This document shows positions 24,514-34,100 of a stretch of DNA of 64,000 bases, piece after piece. Positions within the stretch are counted from its first letter, which is position 1, and each line of letters opens with the position of its first letter. The notes under the pieces were generated by a model, which saw only the letters and a list, made by a program, of their open reading frames with translations, was not told the origin of the DNA and did no database searches. The stretch is from ASV31 sp965229765 (GTDB lineage: Bacteria; Pseudomonadota; Alphaproteobacteria; Rhodobacterales; Rhodobacteraceae), in assembly GCA_965229765.1 (NCBI GenBank), contig CBDDJT010000002.1:1116001-1180000 (forward strand), given 5' to 3'. Made by a program: the position numbers and the translations under genes.

Positions 24514-25646
24514 CCGAGTTGCAGGACATCCCCCAGCCCGACAAGGTGCAAGGCGCACCACACCCGCGCGAAACTACACTTCTGGTGGGCCAGGAAGAGG
24601 CCGAGGCAGCGTTCCATGAGGCCTACACCTCGGGCCGCCTGCACCACGCGTGGCTGCTGACCGGGCCGCGCGGCGTGGGCAAGGCCACGCTGGCATGGCG
24701 GATTGCACGCTTCTTGCTGACAGTCGATGGCGGCGACGCCGCAGGGGGACTGTTCGGCGAAGCGTCCCCTGACCCGGCTTCCCTTGACCCGCCCGCAGAG
24801 CACCCGGCGCTCAAGCGCATGCTTGCCCTTGCCGAACCGCGGCTGTTTCTGCTGCGCCGCGGCTGGGACGGCGACAAGGACCGGCTGAAGACCGTGATCA
24901 CCGTGGACGAGGTGCGCAGGCTGAAGCGCTTCTTCGAGCTTTCGGCAACCGAAGGCGGGCGGCGTGTGGTGATCGTCGATGCCGCCGACGAGATGAACAC
25001 CAACGCCGCGAACGCCCTTCTGAAACTGCTGGAAGAGCCGCCGTCGGACTGCGTGATGCTGCTTGTAAGCCATCAACCATCGGCACTATTGCCCACGATC
25101 CGCAGCCGGTGCCGGACCTTGCGATGCCGCACCCTGTCGCCCGAGGACATGGGTACAGCAATCGCAGCCGCCGCCGGCGAGGTCGGCGCCGATCCCACAA
25201 CGCTGGCAGAACTTTCAGGAGGTTCCGTTGGCGAGGCGCTGCGACTGCTGAAGATGGACGGCGGCAAGGTCTATGGCCAGATGATTTCGGTTCTGGGCGA
25301 TATGCCCGGCCTTGACCGCCAACGCGCGATCGCGCTGGCGGAAACCGCCTCGGGCCGGGGGGCAGAGGCGCGGTTCGATCTTCTGATCCGGCTGGTGACG
25401 CTGATGCTTGCGCGGCTTGCGCGGACCGGGGCAGCCGCCCCCCCGCCAGAGGCAGCGCCCGGCGAGGCGGAAACGATGGCCCGGCTAAGCCCCGGGACCG
25501 CCGCCGCGCGCGACTGGGCGGAACTGGAGCAGGAGTTGAGCGAACGGATGCGCCACGGGCAGGCGGTCAACCTTGACCCTGCCGCGCTCATCCTTGATAC
25601 GATGCTCAGGATCAATGACAGGGCGGCGCGCCTCGCCGCCGGGTAA
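24510..25646 (+). CDS. holB: DNA polymerase III subunit delta'
   Basis: Clamp-loader subunit. AAA+ fold with LVGQEEAEAAFHEAYTSGRL, modified P-loop LLTGPRGVGKATLAWR, EVRRLKRFFELSATEGGRR, VIVDAADEMNTNAANALLKL and the sensor region LLVSHQPSALLPTIRSRC. The usual delta' zinc-finger cysteines are largely absent, as in many alphaproteobacteria. Start set at ATG 24510, overlapping the tmk stop; ATG 24501 is equally in frame. Confidence 0.92.
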   Translation: MTELQDIPQPDKVQGAPHPRETTLLVGQEEAEAAFHEAYTSGRLHHAWLLTGPRGVGKATLAWRIARFLLTVDGGDAAGGLFGEASPDPASLDPPAEHPALKRMLALAEPRLFLLRRGWDGDKDRLKTVITVDEVRRLKRFFELSATEGGRRVVIVDAADEMNTNAANALLKLLEEPPSDCVMLLVSHQPSALLPTIRSRCRTLRCRTLSPEDMGTAIAAAAGEVGADPTTLAELSGGSVGEALRLLKMDGGKVYGQMISVLGDMPGLDRQRAIALAETASGRGAEARFDLLIRLVTLMLARLARTGAAAPPPEAAPGEAETMARLSPGTAAARDWAELEQELSERMRHGQAVNLDPAALILDTMLRINDRAARLAAG

Positions 25647-25652
25647 TTCCCG

Positions 25653-26459
25653 ATGACTGAGACGCCGCAGATCACAGACAGCCATTGCCATCTGGATTTC
25701 CCGCAGCTTGCGGAAGATCTGGACGATGTGGTCGCGCGCGCCAAGGCGGCGGGCGTGACGCGCATGGTGACGATCTGCACCAGGCTGCGGCAGGAACCGC
25801 AGGTCCGTGCCATCGCGGAACGCTTCGAGCCCGTCTATTTCGCCGCCGGCACCCACCCGATGAGCGCGGCTGAAGAACCGCTTGTCACGGTCGCGGACCT
25901 GACAGCGCTGGCGCGGCACCCCAAATTCGTGGGGATCGGGGAAACCGGGCTGGATTATCACTACACCGCCGACAGCAAACCGGTGCAGCAGGAAAGCCTG
26001 CGCATTCATATCGAGGCGGCGCGGCAGACCGGGCTTCCGCTTATCATCCACGCGCGGGATGCCGACGAGGATATGGCGCGGATCCTGTCCGAGGAACACC
26101 GGGCGGGATCATACAGCTGCGTGATGCATTGCTTTTCGTCCAGTCCGTCACTGGCCGAAGCCGCGCTGGAGCTTGGTTTCTACCTTTCCATGTCGGGGAT
26201 CGCGGCCTTCCCGAAATCGGGCGATCTGCGCGCAATCTTCGCAGCCGCGCCGGTAGAGCGCATCCTTGTGGAAACCGACGCGCCCTACCTCGCGCCGCCG
26301 CCGCACCGGGGCAAGCGTAACGAACCTGCCTATACGGCGCATACGGCCCGCGTGGGGGCCGAGGTGTTCGGGATGGACTACCAAGGCTTTGCGCGTCAGA
26401 CCCAAGCGAATTTCGAGCGCCTGTTCTGGAAAGTGCCCGCGTTCGAGGCCGCCGCTTGA
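25653..26459 (+). CDS. tatD: TatD family metal-dependent hydrolase
   Basis: TIM-barrel deoxyribonuclease/hydrolase. Metal ligands are visible: ITDSHCHLDF (HxH), GIGETGLDYHY (Glu), PLIIHARDADED (His), CVMHCFS (His) and LVETDAPYLAPPPHRGK (Asp). 268 residues, normal length. Six bases after holB; stop overlaps the next gene by one base. Confidence 0.93.
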   Translation: MTETPQITDSHCHLDFPQLAEDLDDVVARAKAAGVTRMVTICTRLRQEPQVRAIAERFEPVYFAAGTHPMSAAEEPLVTVADLTALARHPKFVGIGETGLDYHYTADSKPVQQESLRIHIEAARQTGLPLIIHARDADEDMARILSEEHRAGSYSCVMHCFSSSPSLAEAALELGFYLSMSGIAAFPKSGDLRAIFAAAPVERILVETDAPYLAPPPHRGKRNEPAYTAHTARVGAEVFGMDYQGFARQTQANFERLFWKVPAFEAAA

Positions 26460-27259
26460 TGGGCGAATTGCGGTTTATGATCCTGGGCTGCGGGTCCTCT
26501 GGCGGAGTGCCGCGGCTTGGCAACATCTGGGGCGATTGCGACCCTGACGATCCCCGCAACACCCGCCGCCGCTGCTCGATGCTTATCGAAAGGGTCTCGG
26601 ACGCCGGAACGACACGGGTGCTGATCGACACCTCGCCCGACCTGCGGGCGCAGCTTCTGGATGCCGGGATCGGGTCGCTGGACGCGGTGGTCTACACCCA
26701 TTCGCACGCGGACCATGTGCACGGGATCGACGATCTGCGCATGATCGTCTTCAACAATCGCGCGCGCCTGCCCGTCTGGGCCGACGGGGCGACGCAGGAC
26801 GCGCTCTATTCGCGGTTCGGCTATGCCTTTGTCCAGCCCGAGGGCTCTCCGTACCCGCCGATCCTGGACATGCACACCATCGGCAAGGGCCCCTTCACGA
26901 TCGACGGCGCGGGCGGTCCGGTCACGCTGACCCCCTTCGAGGTGGGCCATGGCGCCATCGATGCGCTGGGGTTCCGGATCGAAGGGCTGGCCTACCTGCC
27001 GGACGTCGCTGAAATCTACGATGCCGCCTGGCCCGTGCTGGAAGGGCTGGATTGCTGGATCCTAGATGCGCTGCGCCGCACGCCGCATCCGACCCACGCC
27101 CACCTGGAGCGTTCGCTGGACTGGATCGCGCGCGCCGCGCCACGGCGCGCGGTGCTGACGAACATGCACATCGACCTGGACTACGCCACCGTGGATGCCG
27201 AGACACCCGACCATGTGACGCCAGCGCATGACGGCATGGTCATATGCTATGCGCTCTAG
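26459..27259 (+). CDS. MBL-fold metallo-hydrolase (PhnP/RNase Z-like), 266 aa
   Basis: N-terminal LGCGSSGGVPRLGNIWGDCD, then LIDTSPDLRAQLLDAGI, the HxHxDH motif TYTHSHADHVHGIDDL with an insert following, PFEVGHGAIDALGF, and ILDALRRTPHPTHAHLE carrying later His. This is the conserved 'MBL fold metallo-hydrolase' that follows tatD in alphaproteobacteria, related to PhnP phosphodiesterase; substrate unknown. ATG 26459 overlaps the tatD stop. Confidence 0.88.
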   Translation: MGELRFMILGCGSSGGVPRLGNIWGDCDPDDPRNTRRRCSMLIERVSDAGTTRVLIDTSPDLRAQLLDAGIGSLDAVVYTHSHADHVHGIDDLRMIVFNNRARLPVWADGATQDALYSRFGYAFVQPEGSPYPPILDMHTIGKGPFTIDGAGGPVTLTPFEVGHGAIDALGFRIEGLAYLPDVAEIYDAAWPVLEGLDCWILDALRRTPHPTHAHLERSLDWIARAAPRRAVLTNMHIDLDYATVDAETPDHVTPAHDGMVICYAL

Positions 27260-27280
27260 CCGCGGCGCGGGCGCGGGCTG

Positions 27281-28210
27281 ATGCAGGCGCTTATCGAAGT
27301 CATCCTGCCGGTCTTTCTTGTGATCGGGTTCGGCTATGCCGCCCGTTGGCGCAACCTGTTCGGCGATCAGGCGGTGGATGCACTCACGCGCTTCGCCACG
27401 AACTACGGCATTCCCTGCATGCTGTTCCTGGCCATCGCGCAGCTCGACCTCGGGCAGGAGTTCGACCCGGCCTTGCTGATCTCGTACTACACCGGGGCGA
27501 CCGTTGGCTTCCTCGCAGGGCTGTTCGGCGCGCGCTGGATCTTCGGGCGTCCGTGGACCGACAGCGTGGCTATCGGGTTTGCCTGCCTCTTCGCCAATTC
27601 CGTCCTCCTGGGACTGCCGATCACGGAACGAGCCTATGGCACCGAGGCGCTGGAGCCGAACTATGCCATCATCGCGCTGAATGCCCCGTTCTGCTACCTC
27701 GTCGGCATCGCGGCGATGGAAATCGCCTTGGCCGGCAAGTCCGGCCTTTGGGGAACCCTGCGCCAGATCACCAGAACCGTGTTCAACAACGCCCTTGTGA
27801 TCGGCATCGGTCTTGGCTTTGTGGTGAACCTGGGGGGAATCCCGCTTCCCGGCGTGCTGAACGACGCGCTGGAGATGATGGCGCGAGCCGCACTGCCCGC
27901 CGCGCTTTTCGCGCTTGGCGGGGTGCTCTACCGCTACCGGCCCGAGGGCGACATGGCCACGATTGCCTGGATCTGTGTCGTGACACTGGTCGTCTACCCT
28001 GCCGTCATCTGGGTCATGGGCCGCTCGCTGGAGCTGAGCGAGGCGCAGTTCCGGTCCGCCGTTCTGACCGGCGCCATGGGCCCCGGCGTCAACGCCTACA
28101 TCTTCGCCAACATGTACGGGGTGGCCCGGCGCGTGGCGGCGTCAAGCGTGCTGATCGCAACGACACTGTCAGTCGGCACCATCTGGATCTGGCTGGCGAT
28201 CCTGCCCTGA
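27281..28210 (+). CDS. AEC (auxin efflux carrier) family transporter, 309 aa
   Basis: About ten membrane segments arranged as two inverted halves, with the family features PVFLVIGFGYAARW at the N-terminus and FNNALVIGIGLGFVVNLGGI at the middle. The C-terminal half ends ATTLSVGTIWIWLAILP. AEC members export or import small carboxylates (malate, malonate); the substrate is not predictable here. 21 bases after the MBL gene, same strand. Convergent with the ABC operon to the right. Confidence 0.85.
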   Translation: MQALIEVILPVFLVIGFGYAARWRNLFGDQAVDALTRFATNYGIPCMLFLAIAQLDLGQEFDPALLISYYTGATVGFLAGLFGARWIFGRPWTDSVAIGFACLFANSVLLGLPITERAYGTEALEPNYAIIALNAPFCYLVGIAAMEIALAGKSGLWGTLRQITRTVFNNALVIGIGLGFVVNLGGIPLPGVLNDALEMMARAALPAALFALGGVLYRYRPEGDMATIAWICVVTLVVYPAVIWVMGRSLELSEAQFRSAVLTGAMGPGVNAYIFANMYGVARRVAASSVLIATTLSVGTIWIWLAILP

Positions 28211-28214
28211 GCCC

Positions 28215-29399
28215 CTAGCCCGGCGTCATGCCGCGCAACCGTTCCGACCGGCGGCGCAGCAGTTCTACCGTTGTCAGAAGCATGATCGAGATCACCACGA
28301 GGATCGTCGCGACGGCAAGGATCGTCGGACTGATCTGTTCCCGCAGGCCGGTGAACATCTGCCAGGGCAGCGTCTGCTGGCCGGCCGAGCCGACGAACAG
28401 AACCACGACGACCTCGTCGAACGAAGTGATGAAGGCAAACAGACCACCAGAGATGACCCCGGGCAGGATCAGCGGCATCTGGATCTTGAAGAACGTGCGC
28501 ACCGGCCCGGCGCCAAGGTTCGCGGCGGCACGCGTCAGCGACCGGTCGAAGCCCACCAGTGTCGCCGTAACGGTAATGATGACAAACGGAATGCCCAGCG
28601 CCGCATGGGCCAGCACAACGCCGAAGTAGGTGCCCTGAAGCCCGATGCGCGAATAGAAGAAATACATGCCTGCCGCCGAGATGATCAGCGGCACGATCAT
28701 CGGCGAGATCAGGATCGCCATGATCGCCCTGCGAAAGGGCACGTGCGACTGGCTAAGCCCAATGGCTGCGAGCGTGCCCAACGTCACCGCCAGAAGCGTC
28801 GCCGCAGGTGCGATCTGGACCGAGTTGCGCAGCGCCTGCTGCCAGTCCGGGTTGGTGAAGAAGTCGCGGTAGTGCTTGAGCGAGTATCCTTCGGGATCAA
28901 GCGCCAGCATTTCGGGGGTGAAGGTGAAGAAATCCTGCGCGTTGAAGCTGAGCGGGATGACGGTGATGATCGGCGCGATCAGGAAGAAGAAGATCGCCCC
29001 GCAAATGAACAGGAACGTATTGTGCCATAGCACCTGCGGACCGGTGGCGTAGATCGGCACCCCTTCGCGATACCGACCGGATTGCAGCCAGTAGACGAAC
29101 CAGCTGAGAACAAGGCCGATCAGCGCCCCGGCGAGCAGCGCCGGGGCGCCGCCGGCCAGCATTCCAGCCAGACCAAGGACCACCGCGCTGCCCAGCCGCC
29201 CCAGACGCACCGTGGGCACGAAGCTGCCCAGCACGAAGGCAACAGCGGCTCCCAGAACGGCACCGCCAAGGACGCCGATCAGGCCGCTACCTGCGGAGCT
29301 TCCGGCCAGAAGCCCGAAGAAGGCGCCAAGCACCGCGGTGAGTGGCACGACGAAGCGGGTCAGGCTGGGGCGCGGTCGATCGATCATCAGGTCGGACAT
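28215..29399 (-). CDS. ABC transporter permease, PotC-like, with N-terminal extension, 394 aa
   Basis: The C-terminal 270 residues are a binding-protein-dependent permease of polyamine/opine type, with the EAA-like loop DRSLTRAAANLGAGPVRTFF near residue 300 and about six membrane segments. The N-terminal 110 residues add about four extra hydrophobic segments (FVVPLTAVLGAFFGLLAG, VLGGAVLGAAVAFVLG and others) absent from E. coli PotC (264 aa). Last gene of the ABC operon; seven bases from the partner permease. Confidence 0.88.
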   Translation of the reverse strand: MSDLMIDRPRPSLTRFVVPLTAVLGAFFGLLAGSSAGSGLIGVLGGAVLGAAVAFVLGSFVPTVRLGRLGSAVVLGLAGMLAGGAPALLAGALIGLVLSWFVYWLQSGRYREGVPIYATGPQVLWHNTFLFICGAIFFFLIAPIITVIPLSFNAQDFFTFTPEMLALDPEGYSLKHYRDFFTNPDWQQALRNSVQIAPAATLLAVTLGTLAAIGLSQSHVPFRRAIMAILISPMIVPLIISAAGMYFFYSRIGLQGTYFGVVLAHAALGIPFVIITVTATLVGFDRSLTRAAANLGAGPVRTFFKIQMPLILPGVISGGLFAFITSFDEVVVVLFVGSAGQQTLPWQMFTGLREQISPTILAVATILVVISIMLLTTVELLRRRSERLRGMTPG

Positions 29400-29405
29400 G
29401 GCTTG

Positions 29406-31097
29406 TTACCCCAGGCTCACGTTGTCGATGCCGACGATGCGGTCATACAGCCAGTAAAGAACCAGCACGAGCGCCAGCAGGATGGACCCGAGCGCCGCCG
29501 CCAGACCCCAGTTGAGCGAACTGGAGATGTGATAGGCGATCCGGTTCGAGATGAAGGTGCCTGTGGTCCCGCCCACGAGTTCCGGCGTGATGTAGTAGCC
29601 AATGGCGAGAATGAAGACGAGGATGCAGCCCGCCCCGATGCCCGGCACCGACTGCGGAAAGTACACCCGCCAGAACGCCGTCCAATTGGTGGCGCCCAGC
29701 GATTTCGCCGCGCGCACATATGTGGGCGGGATCGTCTTCATCACCGAATAGAGCGGCAGGATCATGAACGGAAGCAGGATATGCGTCATCGCAACGATGG
29801 TTCCGAACTGGTTGTTGATCATCACCAGGCGGTTGCCATCGGCCACAAGGCCCAGCCAGACCATGATGTCATTGATGACCCCCTGTTGCTGCAACAGCAC
29901 CTTCCAGGCAGATGTCCGCACCAGCAGCGATGTCCAGAACGGCAGAAGCACAAGGATCAGCAGGACGTTCGACACCCTCAGAGGCAGCGTCGCCAGAAGG
30001 TAGGCGATGGGATACCCCAAAAGGATGCACGACCCCATGATGACAAGGCTCATGAACATGGTGCGCTTGAACAGCAGGATATAGATCTGCTGATCTTCGG
30101 GCTGCGCCTCTATGCCCGCCGGTGTCTTCTGCAGATCGACGGCCGACAGGAAATATCCGGGCGTGTATTCCGGGGTGAAAGCCTTGATCGTGCCCCAGAC
30201 CTCGGGGTCTGCCCAATCCTCGTCGATGTCGACGAAGGTGTCGCGCACGTTTTCGGACTCGAAGCCCGGGACGGCCTCTGCGGCTGCGGCCACAAGCCCT
30301 GCGTTCGCTCCGTCGAAGGCCTCCGCCGCGGACGGATCTGCCATAAGGTCATGATAAAGCGCGAGGTAGACCACCATCCACGGCTCTTCGCCGACAGGGC
30401 TGTCTTCCTCGGATTGCACGAAGCGGGCAAACTCTGCGAAGACGTCCGCCGTTTCGGGCAGGGCCGCGGCAACGCCTTCAGCCAGCACGAAGGCCGGCTC
30501 GGGGCCGCGCGTGTCCTGCGGGGCGGATGCCCATGCCGCCTGCTCCTGCAACCAGCCGGACGACCCCAGCAGCGCGGTCCAGACCTTTGGATCCTCCCAA
30601 GCGGGGTCCAGCGCCCCGAACTGGTCGAACAGCCCCTCTCCGATGTCATCCACGCGCCGTCCGGACTTGCGGAACAGCGATGAAACCCCGGTGGTCTCAT
30701 AGTTCAGACGCGTGCCCAGTCGCGTGTGCAGCTTGCGCTCGGCCGCGGCCATCATGTCGTAACTCAGCGCGCGGAAGATGTCCTCATCCGGCGCTTCACC
30801 CGATGTATAGTCCCAGTCCTCAAGCGCCACGACCGTGCGGGGAATCGTCTCCGAGACGATCTGGTTCTCGACCGACCGGAACAGCATGTCCCCGATTGGC
30901 GCGATGAAGGTCACAAGGATGAAGACCAGAAGCGGCGCGATCAGCATCAGGGCGCGCAGCTTCTGGCGGCGCAGGGCGCGGGCCAGGCTGCGTTTCAGCG
31001 GGCGTCCGTCGGCCGCCAGCATCGGGCCGGGCTTGGCGTCCGTGTCCGTCGCCCGGGTGCTTGTCCCGGGCTGGCTGTCCAGCGCGGCATCGGTCAT
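29406..31097 (-). CDS. ABC transporter permease, PotB-like, with large periplasmic insert, 563 aa
   Basis: A typical PotB-like membrane domain occupies about residues 350-563 (MFMSLVIMGSCILLGYPIAY, LILVLLPFWTSLLVRTSAW, EAA-like YVRAAKSLGATNWTAFWRVY). After the first membrane segment (about 48-70) there is an insert of about 260 mostly acidic soluble residues, expected in the periplasm, between the first two helices; E. coli PotB is only about 275 aa. Related Rhodobacterales permeases share such inserts, but its function is unknown. Overlaps the DUF1330 gene by four bases. Confidence 0.87.
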   Translation of the reverse strand: MTDAALDSQPGTSTRATDTDAKPGPMLAADGRPLKRSLARALRRQKLRALMLIAPLLVFILVTFIAPIGDMLFRSVENQIVSETIPRTVVALEDWDYTSGEAPDEDIFRALSYDMMAAAERKLHTRLGTRLNYETTGVSSLFRKSGRRVDDIGEGLFDQFGALDPAWEDPKVWTALLGSSGWLQEQAAWASAPQDTRGPEPAFVLAEGVAAALPETADVFAEFARFVQSEEDSPVGEEPWMVVYLALYHDLMADPSAAEAFDGANAGLVAAAAEAVPGFESENVRDTFVDIDEDWADPEVWGTIKAFTPEYTPGYFLSAVDLQKTPAGIEAQPEDQQIYILLFKRTMFMSLVIMGSCILLGYPIAYLLATLPLRVSNVLLILVLLPFWTSLLVRTSAWKVLLQQQGVINDIMVWLGLVADGNRLVMINNQFGTIVAMTHILLPFMILPLYSVMKTIPPTYVRAAKSLGATNWTAFWRVYFPQSVPGIGAGCILVFILAIGYYITPELVGGTTGTFISNRIAYHISSSLNWGLAAALGSILLALVLVLYWLYDRIVGIDNVSLG

Positions 31098-31384
31098 TCC
31101 GTGCCCTCCACAAGGATAATGACCCCTTCGGAGGTCCTGCGCCGGATCTCGGCGACCTCCTGATACTCGGGATCGTTGTAGGCGGCCTGCGCGGCCGCGT
31201 AGCTTGGAAACTCGATCACGACATGACGGTCATGAGACGTGCCCTCGGGCACTTGCGAGGCGCCGCCACGGACAACAAACCGGCCGCCGTGCCGTTCGAA
31301 GATGGGCGTGTCGCGGACGACATATTCCTTGTACGCCTCCGGATCGGTCACCGTTATGTGTCCGATGAGATAGCCCTTTGGCAT
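31094..31384 (-). CDS. DUF1330 family protein, 96 aa
   Basis: Begins MPKGYLIGHITVTDPEAY and carries GGRFVVRGGAS, DRHVVIEFPSYAAAQAAYND and YQEVAEIRR, the ferredoxin-like (dimeric alpha-beta barrel) DUF1330 pattern. Probably a small cytosolic protein, often next to amine or amino-acid uptake genes; no reaction known. Start at ATG 31384, as the family begins there. Sits between binding-protein and permease genes. Confidence 0.87.
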   Translation of the reverse strand: MPKGYLIGHITVTDPEAYKEYVVRDTPIFERHGGRFVVRGGASQVPEGTSHDRHVVIEFPSYAAAQAAYNDPEYQEVAEIRRRTSEGVIILVEGTE

Positions 31385-31405
31385 GCCGTGCGCTCCCGAT
31401 GAGGT

Positions 31406-31431
31406 GCAGGCCGGGCTGATGCCCGGCCTGC
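31406..31431 (-). terminator. Intergenic hairpin behind the binding-protein gene
   Basis: Perfect 11-bp stem GCAGGCCGGGC / GCCCGGCCTGC with TGAT loop, nine bases after the stop of the binding-protein gene and before the DUF1330 gene. No U tract follows, so it more likely stabilises the upstream message or weakens downstream expression than terminates fully. Confidence 0.6.
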
Positions 31432-31439
31432 GACCATGT

Positions 31440-32558
<1,119 letters not shown>

Positions 32559-32634
32559 CCATATCCTCCTTGATTGGATACCCGTTACTTTTCTGGTCCC
32601 CGCGGCGCCGGGCGAGCCTGCAGGGATCATGTTG

Positions 32635-32780
32635 TCAAGCGTCGAGCGCCCGGCAATCCTGCGGTCGCCACCCGATCTCGATTTTCTCGCCCGGCTGCAT
32701 CCGCCGTTGATCGGGGGCGTTTCGTGTCTTGATGATAAAGTCGTCCCGGCCGGCGACACGCAGCCGTGTGCGATAGATGT
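32635..32780 (-). pseudogene. ABC transporter ATPase (PotA-like), 3' fragment
   Basis: C-terminal 47 codons of the polyamine-type ATPase, recognised by the TOBE-domain end (IYRTRLRVAGRDDFIIKTRN, MQPGEKIEIGWRPQDCRALD). Joining it to the piece at 34101-35058 with one copy of the 3-bp duplication gives an exact 367-codon frame, proof that the two were one gene. It has no start of its own. Confidence 0.88.
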
Positions 32781-32828
32781 TGAACCAGACCGGGTTTACC
32801 GGAGAGCCGAAAGCTCAGAAGGTACAGC

Positions 32829-33161
32829 ATGACCAAAGGAAACCCAGGGAACCGTTTTTCTACAGAGGTACGGGCGCGCGCGGTGCGCTTGGTTCTGGAG
32901 AACGAGGCGGATTACAAATCGCGGTCGCAGGCGGTCGCCTCCATCGCAGAGAAGTTCGGATGCAGTAGCGCTACGCTACGCGAGTGGGTGAACAAGCAGG
33001 CCATTGAAGACGGAGATCGCGACGGGCTGACGCGGTCCGAGCGCGAGGAACTCAAGGCGCTGCAGCGGGAGAACCGCGAACTCAAGCAGGCTAACGAGAT
33101 CCTGCGCAAAGCGTCAGCTTTTTTCGCAGCGGCGGACCTCGACCGCCAACGGAAGAGATGA
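32829..33161 (+). CDS. IS3 transposase OrfA
   Basis: 110-residue OrfA: helix-turn-helix STEVRARAVRLVLENE, SQAVASIAEKFGCSSATLRE, then a leucine-zipper helix REELKALQRENRELKQANEI ending LRKASAFFAAADLDRQRKR. It binds the element's ends and joins OrfB by -1 frameshifting to make the active transposase in this family. Confidence 0.93.
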   Translation: MTKGNPGNRFSTEVRARAVRLVLENEADYKSRSQAVASIAEKFGCSSATLREWVNKQAIEDGDRDGLTRSEREELKALQRENRELKQANEILRKASAFFAAADLDRQRKR

Positions 33162-34063
33162 TCATGTTCATTGATGATCACCGCGGGCAGTACGGCGTCG
33201 AGGCGATCTGCAGGGTCCTGCCGATCGCGCCGTCCACCTACCACCACCATCAGGCTGTCGCGCGTGACCCATCCAGGGCATCCGCGCGTGCTCAGCGCGA
33301 TGCCGAGCTCGGCCGAAAGATCAAGGCCTGCTGGGAGGCCAGCGGCAAGCGCTACGGCGCGGTCAAAGTCTGGCACGATCTTGTCGCGCAGGGTGAGGAT
33401 GTCGCGCGTTGCACGGTCGTACGCCTGATGAAAGAAAAGAAAATACAGGGCGTTACACGCGGCAAAGGCAAGAGGACCACGTATGGTGATCCGGCCCTGC
33501 CTTGCCCGGAAGACAAGGTGAACCGTGACTTCAAGGCGCCCGCTCCCAACAGGCTCTGGGTGGCGGATTTCACCTATGTGCGCACCGCTGTCGGGTTTGT
33601 GTACGTCGCCTTCATCATCGATGTCTTCGCCCGGTACATCGTCGGCTGGCAGGTTTCCTCATCGCCCAACACAAAGCTGGTTCTCGATGCGCTGGAGCAG
33701 GCGCTAGCCGCCCGCAATCCCGACCGCGACCGGCTGACCCACCACAGTGATCGAGGCGTCCAGTACCTGTCCATCAAGTATTCCGAGCGCCTTGAAGAGG
33801 CGAAAATCGGTGCCTCGGTCGGCAGCGTGGGCGACTCGTATGACAACGCGCTCGCCGAGACCATAAACGGCTTATACAAGGCCGAGGTCATCGAGCACGA
33901 GGGGCCGTGGCGCGGCAAACAGGACGTCGAGCTCGCGACGCTGGCTTGGGTCCATTGGTACAACGAAAAACGCCTATACGGCCCGCTCGGATACATCTCA
34001 CCCACAACAGCAGAAAGGAACTTCTACGACGCACAACTCACGGCCAACATCGCCGCTGAGTGA
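33158..34063 (+). CDS. IS3 transposase OrfB (integrase catalytic domain)
   Basis: 301 residues with an HTH_21-type N-terminal part (RDAELGRKIKACWEASGKRY) and the rve DDE domain: NRLWVADFTYVRTAVGFVYV, THHSDRGVQYLSIKYSERL and DNALAETINGLYKAEVI, ending WVHWYNEKRLYGPLGYISP. Overlaps orfA by four bases in another frame. Confidence 0.94.
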   Translation: MIMFIDDHRGQYGVEAICRVLPIAPSTYHHHQAVARDPSRASARAQRDAELGRKIKACWEASGKRYGAVKVWHDLVAQGEDVARCTVVRLMKEKKIQGVTRGKGKRTTYGDPALPCPEDKVNRDFKAPAPNRLWVADFTYVRTAVGFVYVAFIIDVFARYIVGWQVSSSPNTKLVLDALEQALAARNPDRDRLTHHSDRGVQYLSIKYSERLEEAKIGASVGSVGDSYDNALAETINGLYKAEVIEHEGPWRGKQDVELATLAWVHWYNEKRLYGPLGYISPTTAERNFYDAQLTANIAAE

Positions 34064-34100
34064 CCAACTCAAACCTCTCCGGTAAACCCGGTCTGGTTCA

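Larger units (their letters stand above)
32781..34100 (+). mobile_element. IS3-family insertion sequence, 1320 bp, 3-bp target duplication
   Basis: Ends begin TGAACCAGACCGGGTTTACC and are inverted copies over at least 26 bp (32781 onward, 34100 backward). The flanking 3-bp repeat is TGT at 32778-32780 and 34101-34103. It carries orfA and orfB with a four-base overlap. All parts are intact, so insertion looks recent. It lies inside the ABC ATPase gene in opposite orientation. Confidence 0.93.

Noticed and set aside
29082..30683. 533-codon open frame on the plus strand
   Set aside because: Antisense to two recognisable ABC permeases; His/Gln/Arg-rich low-complexity content typical of a shadow frame.
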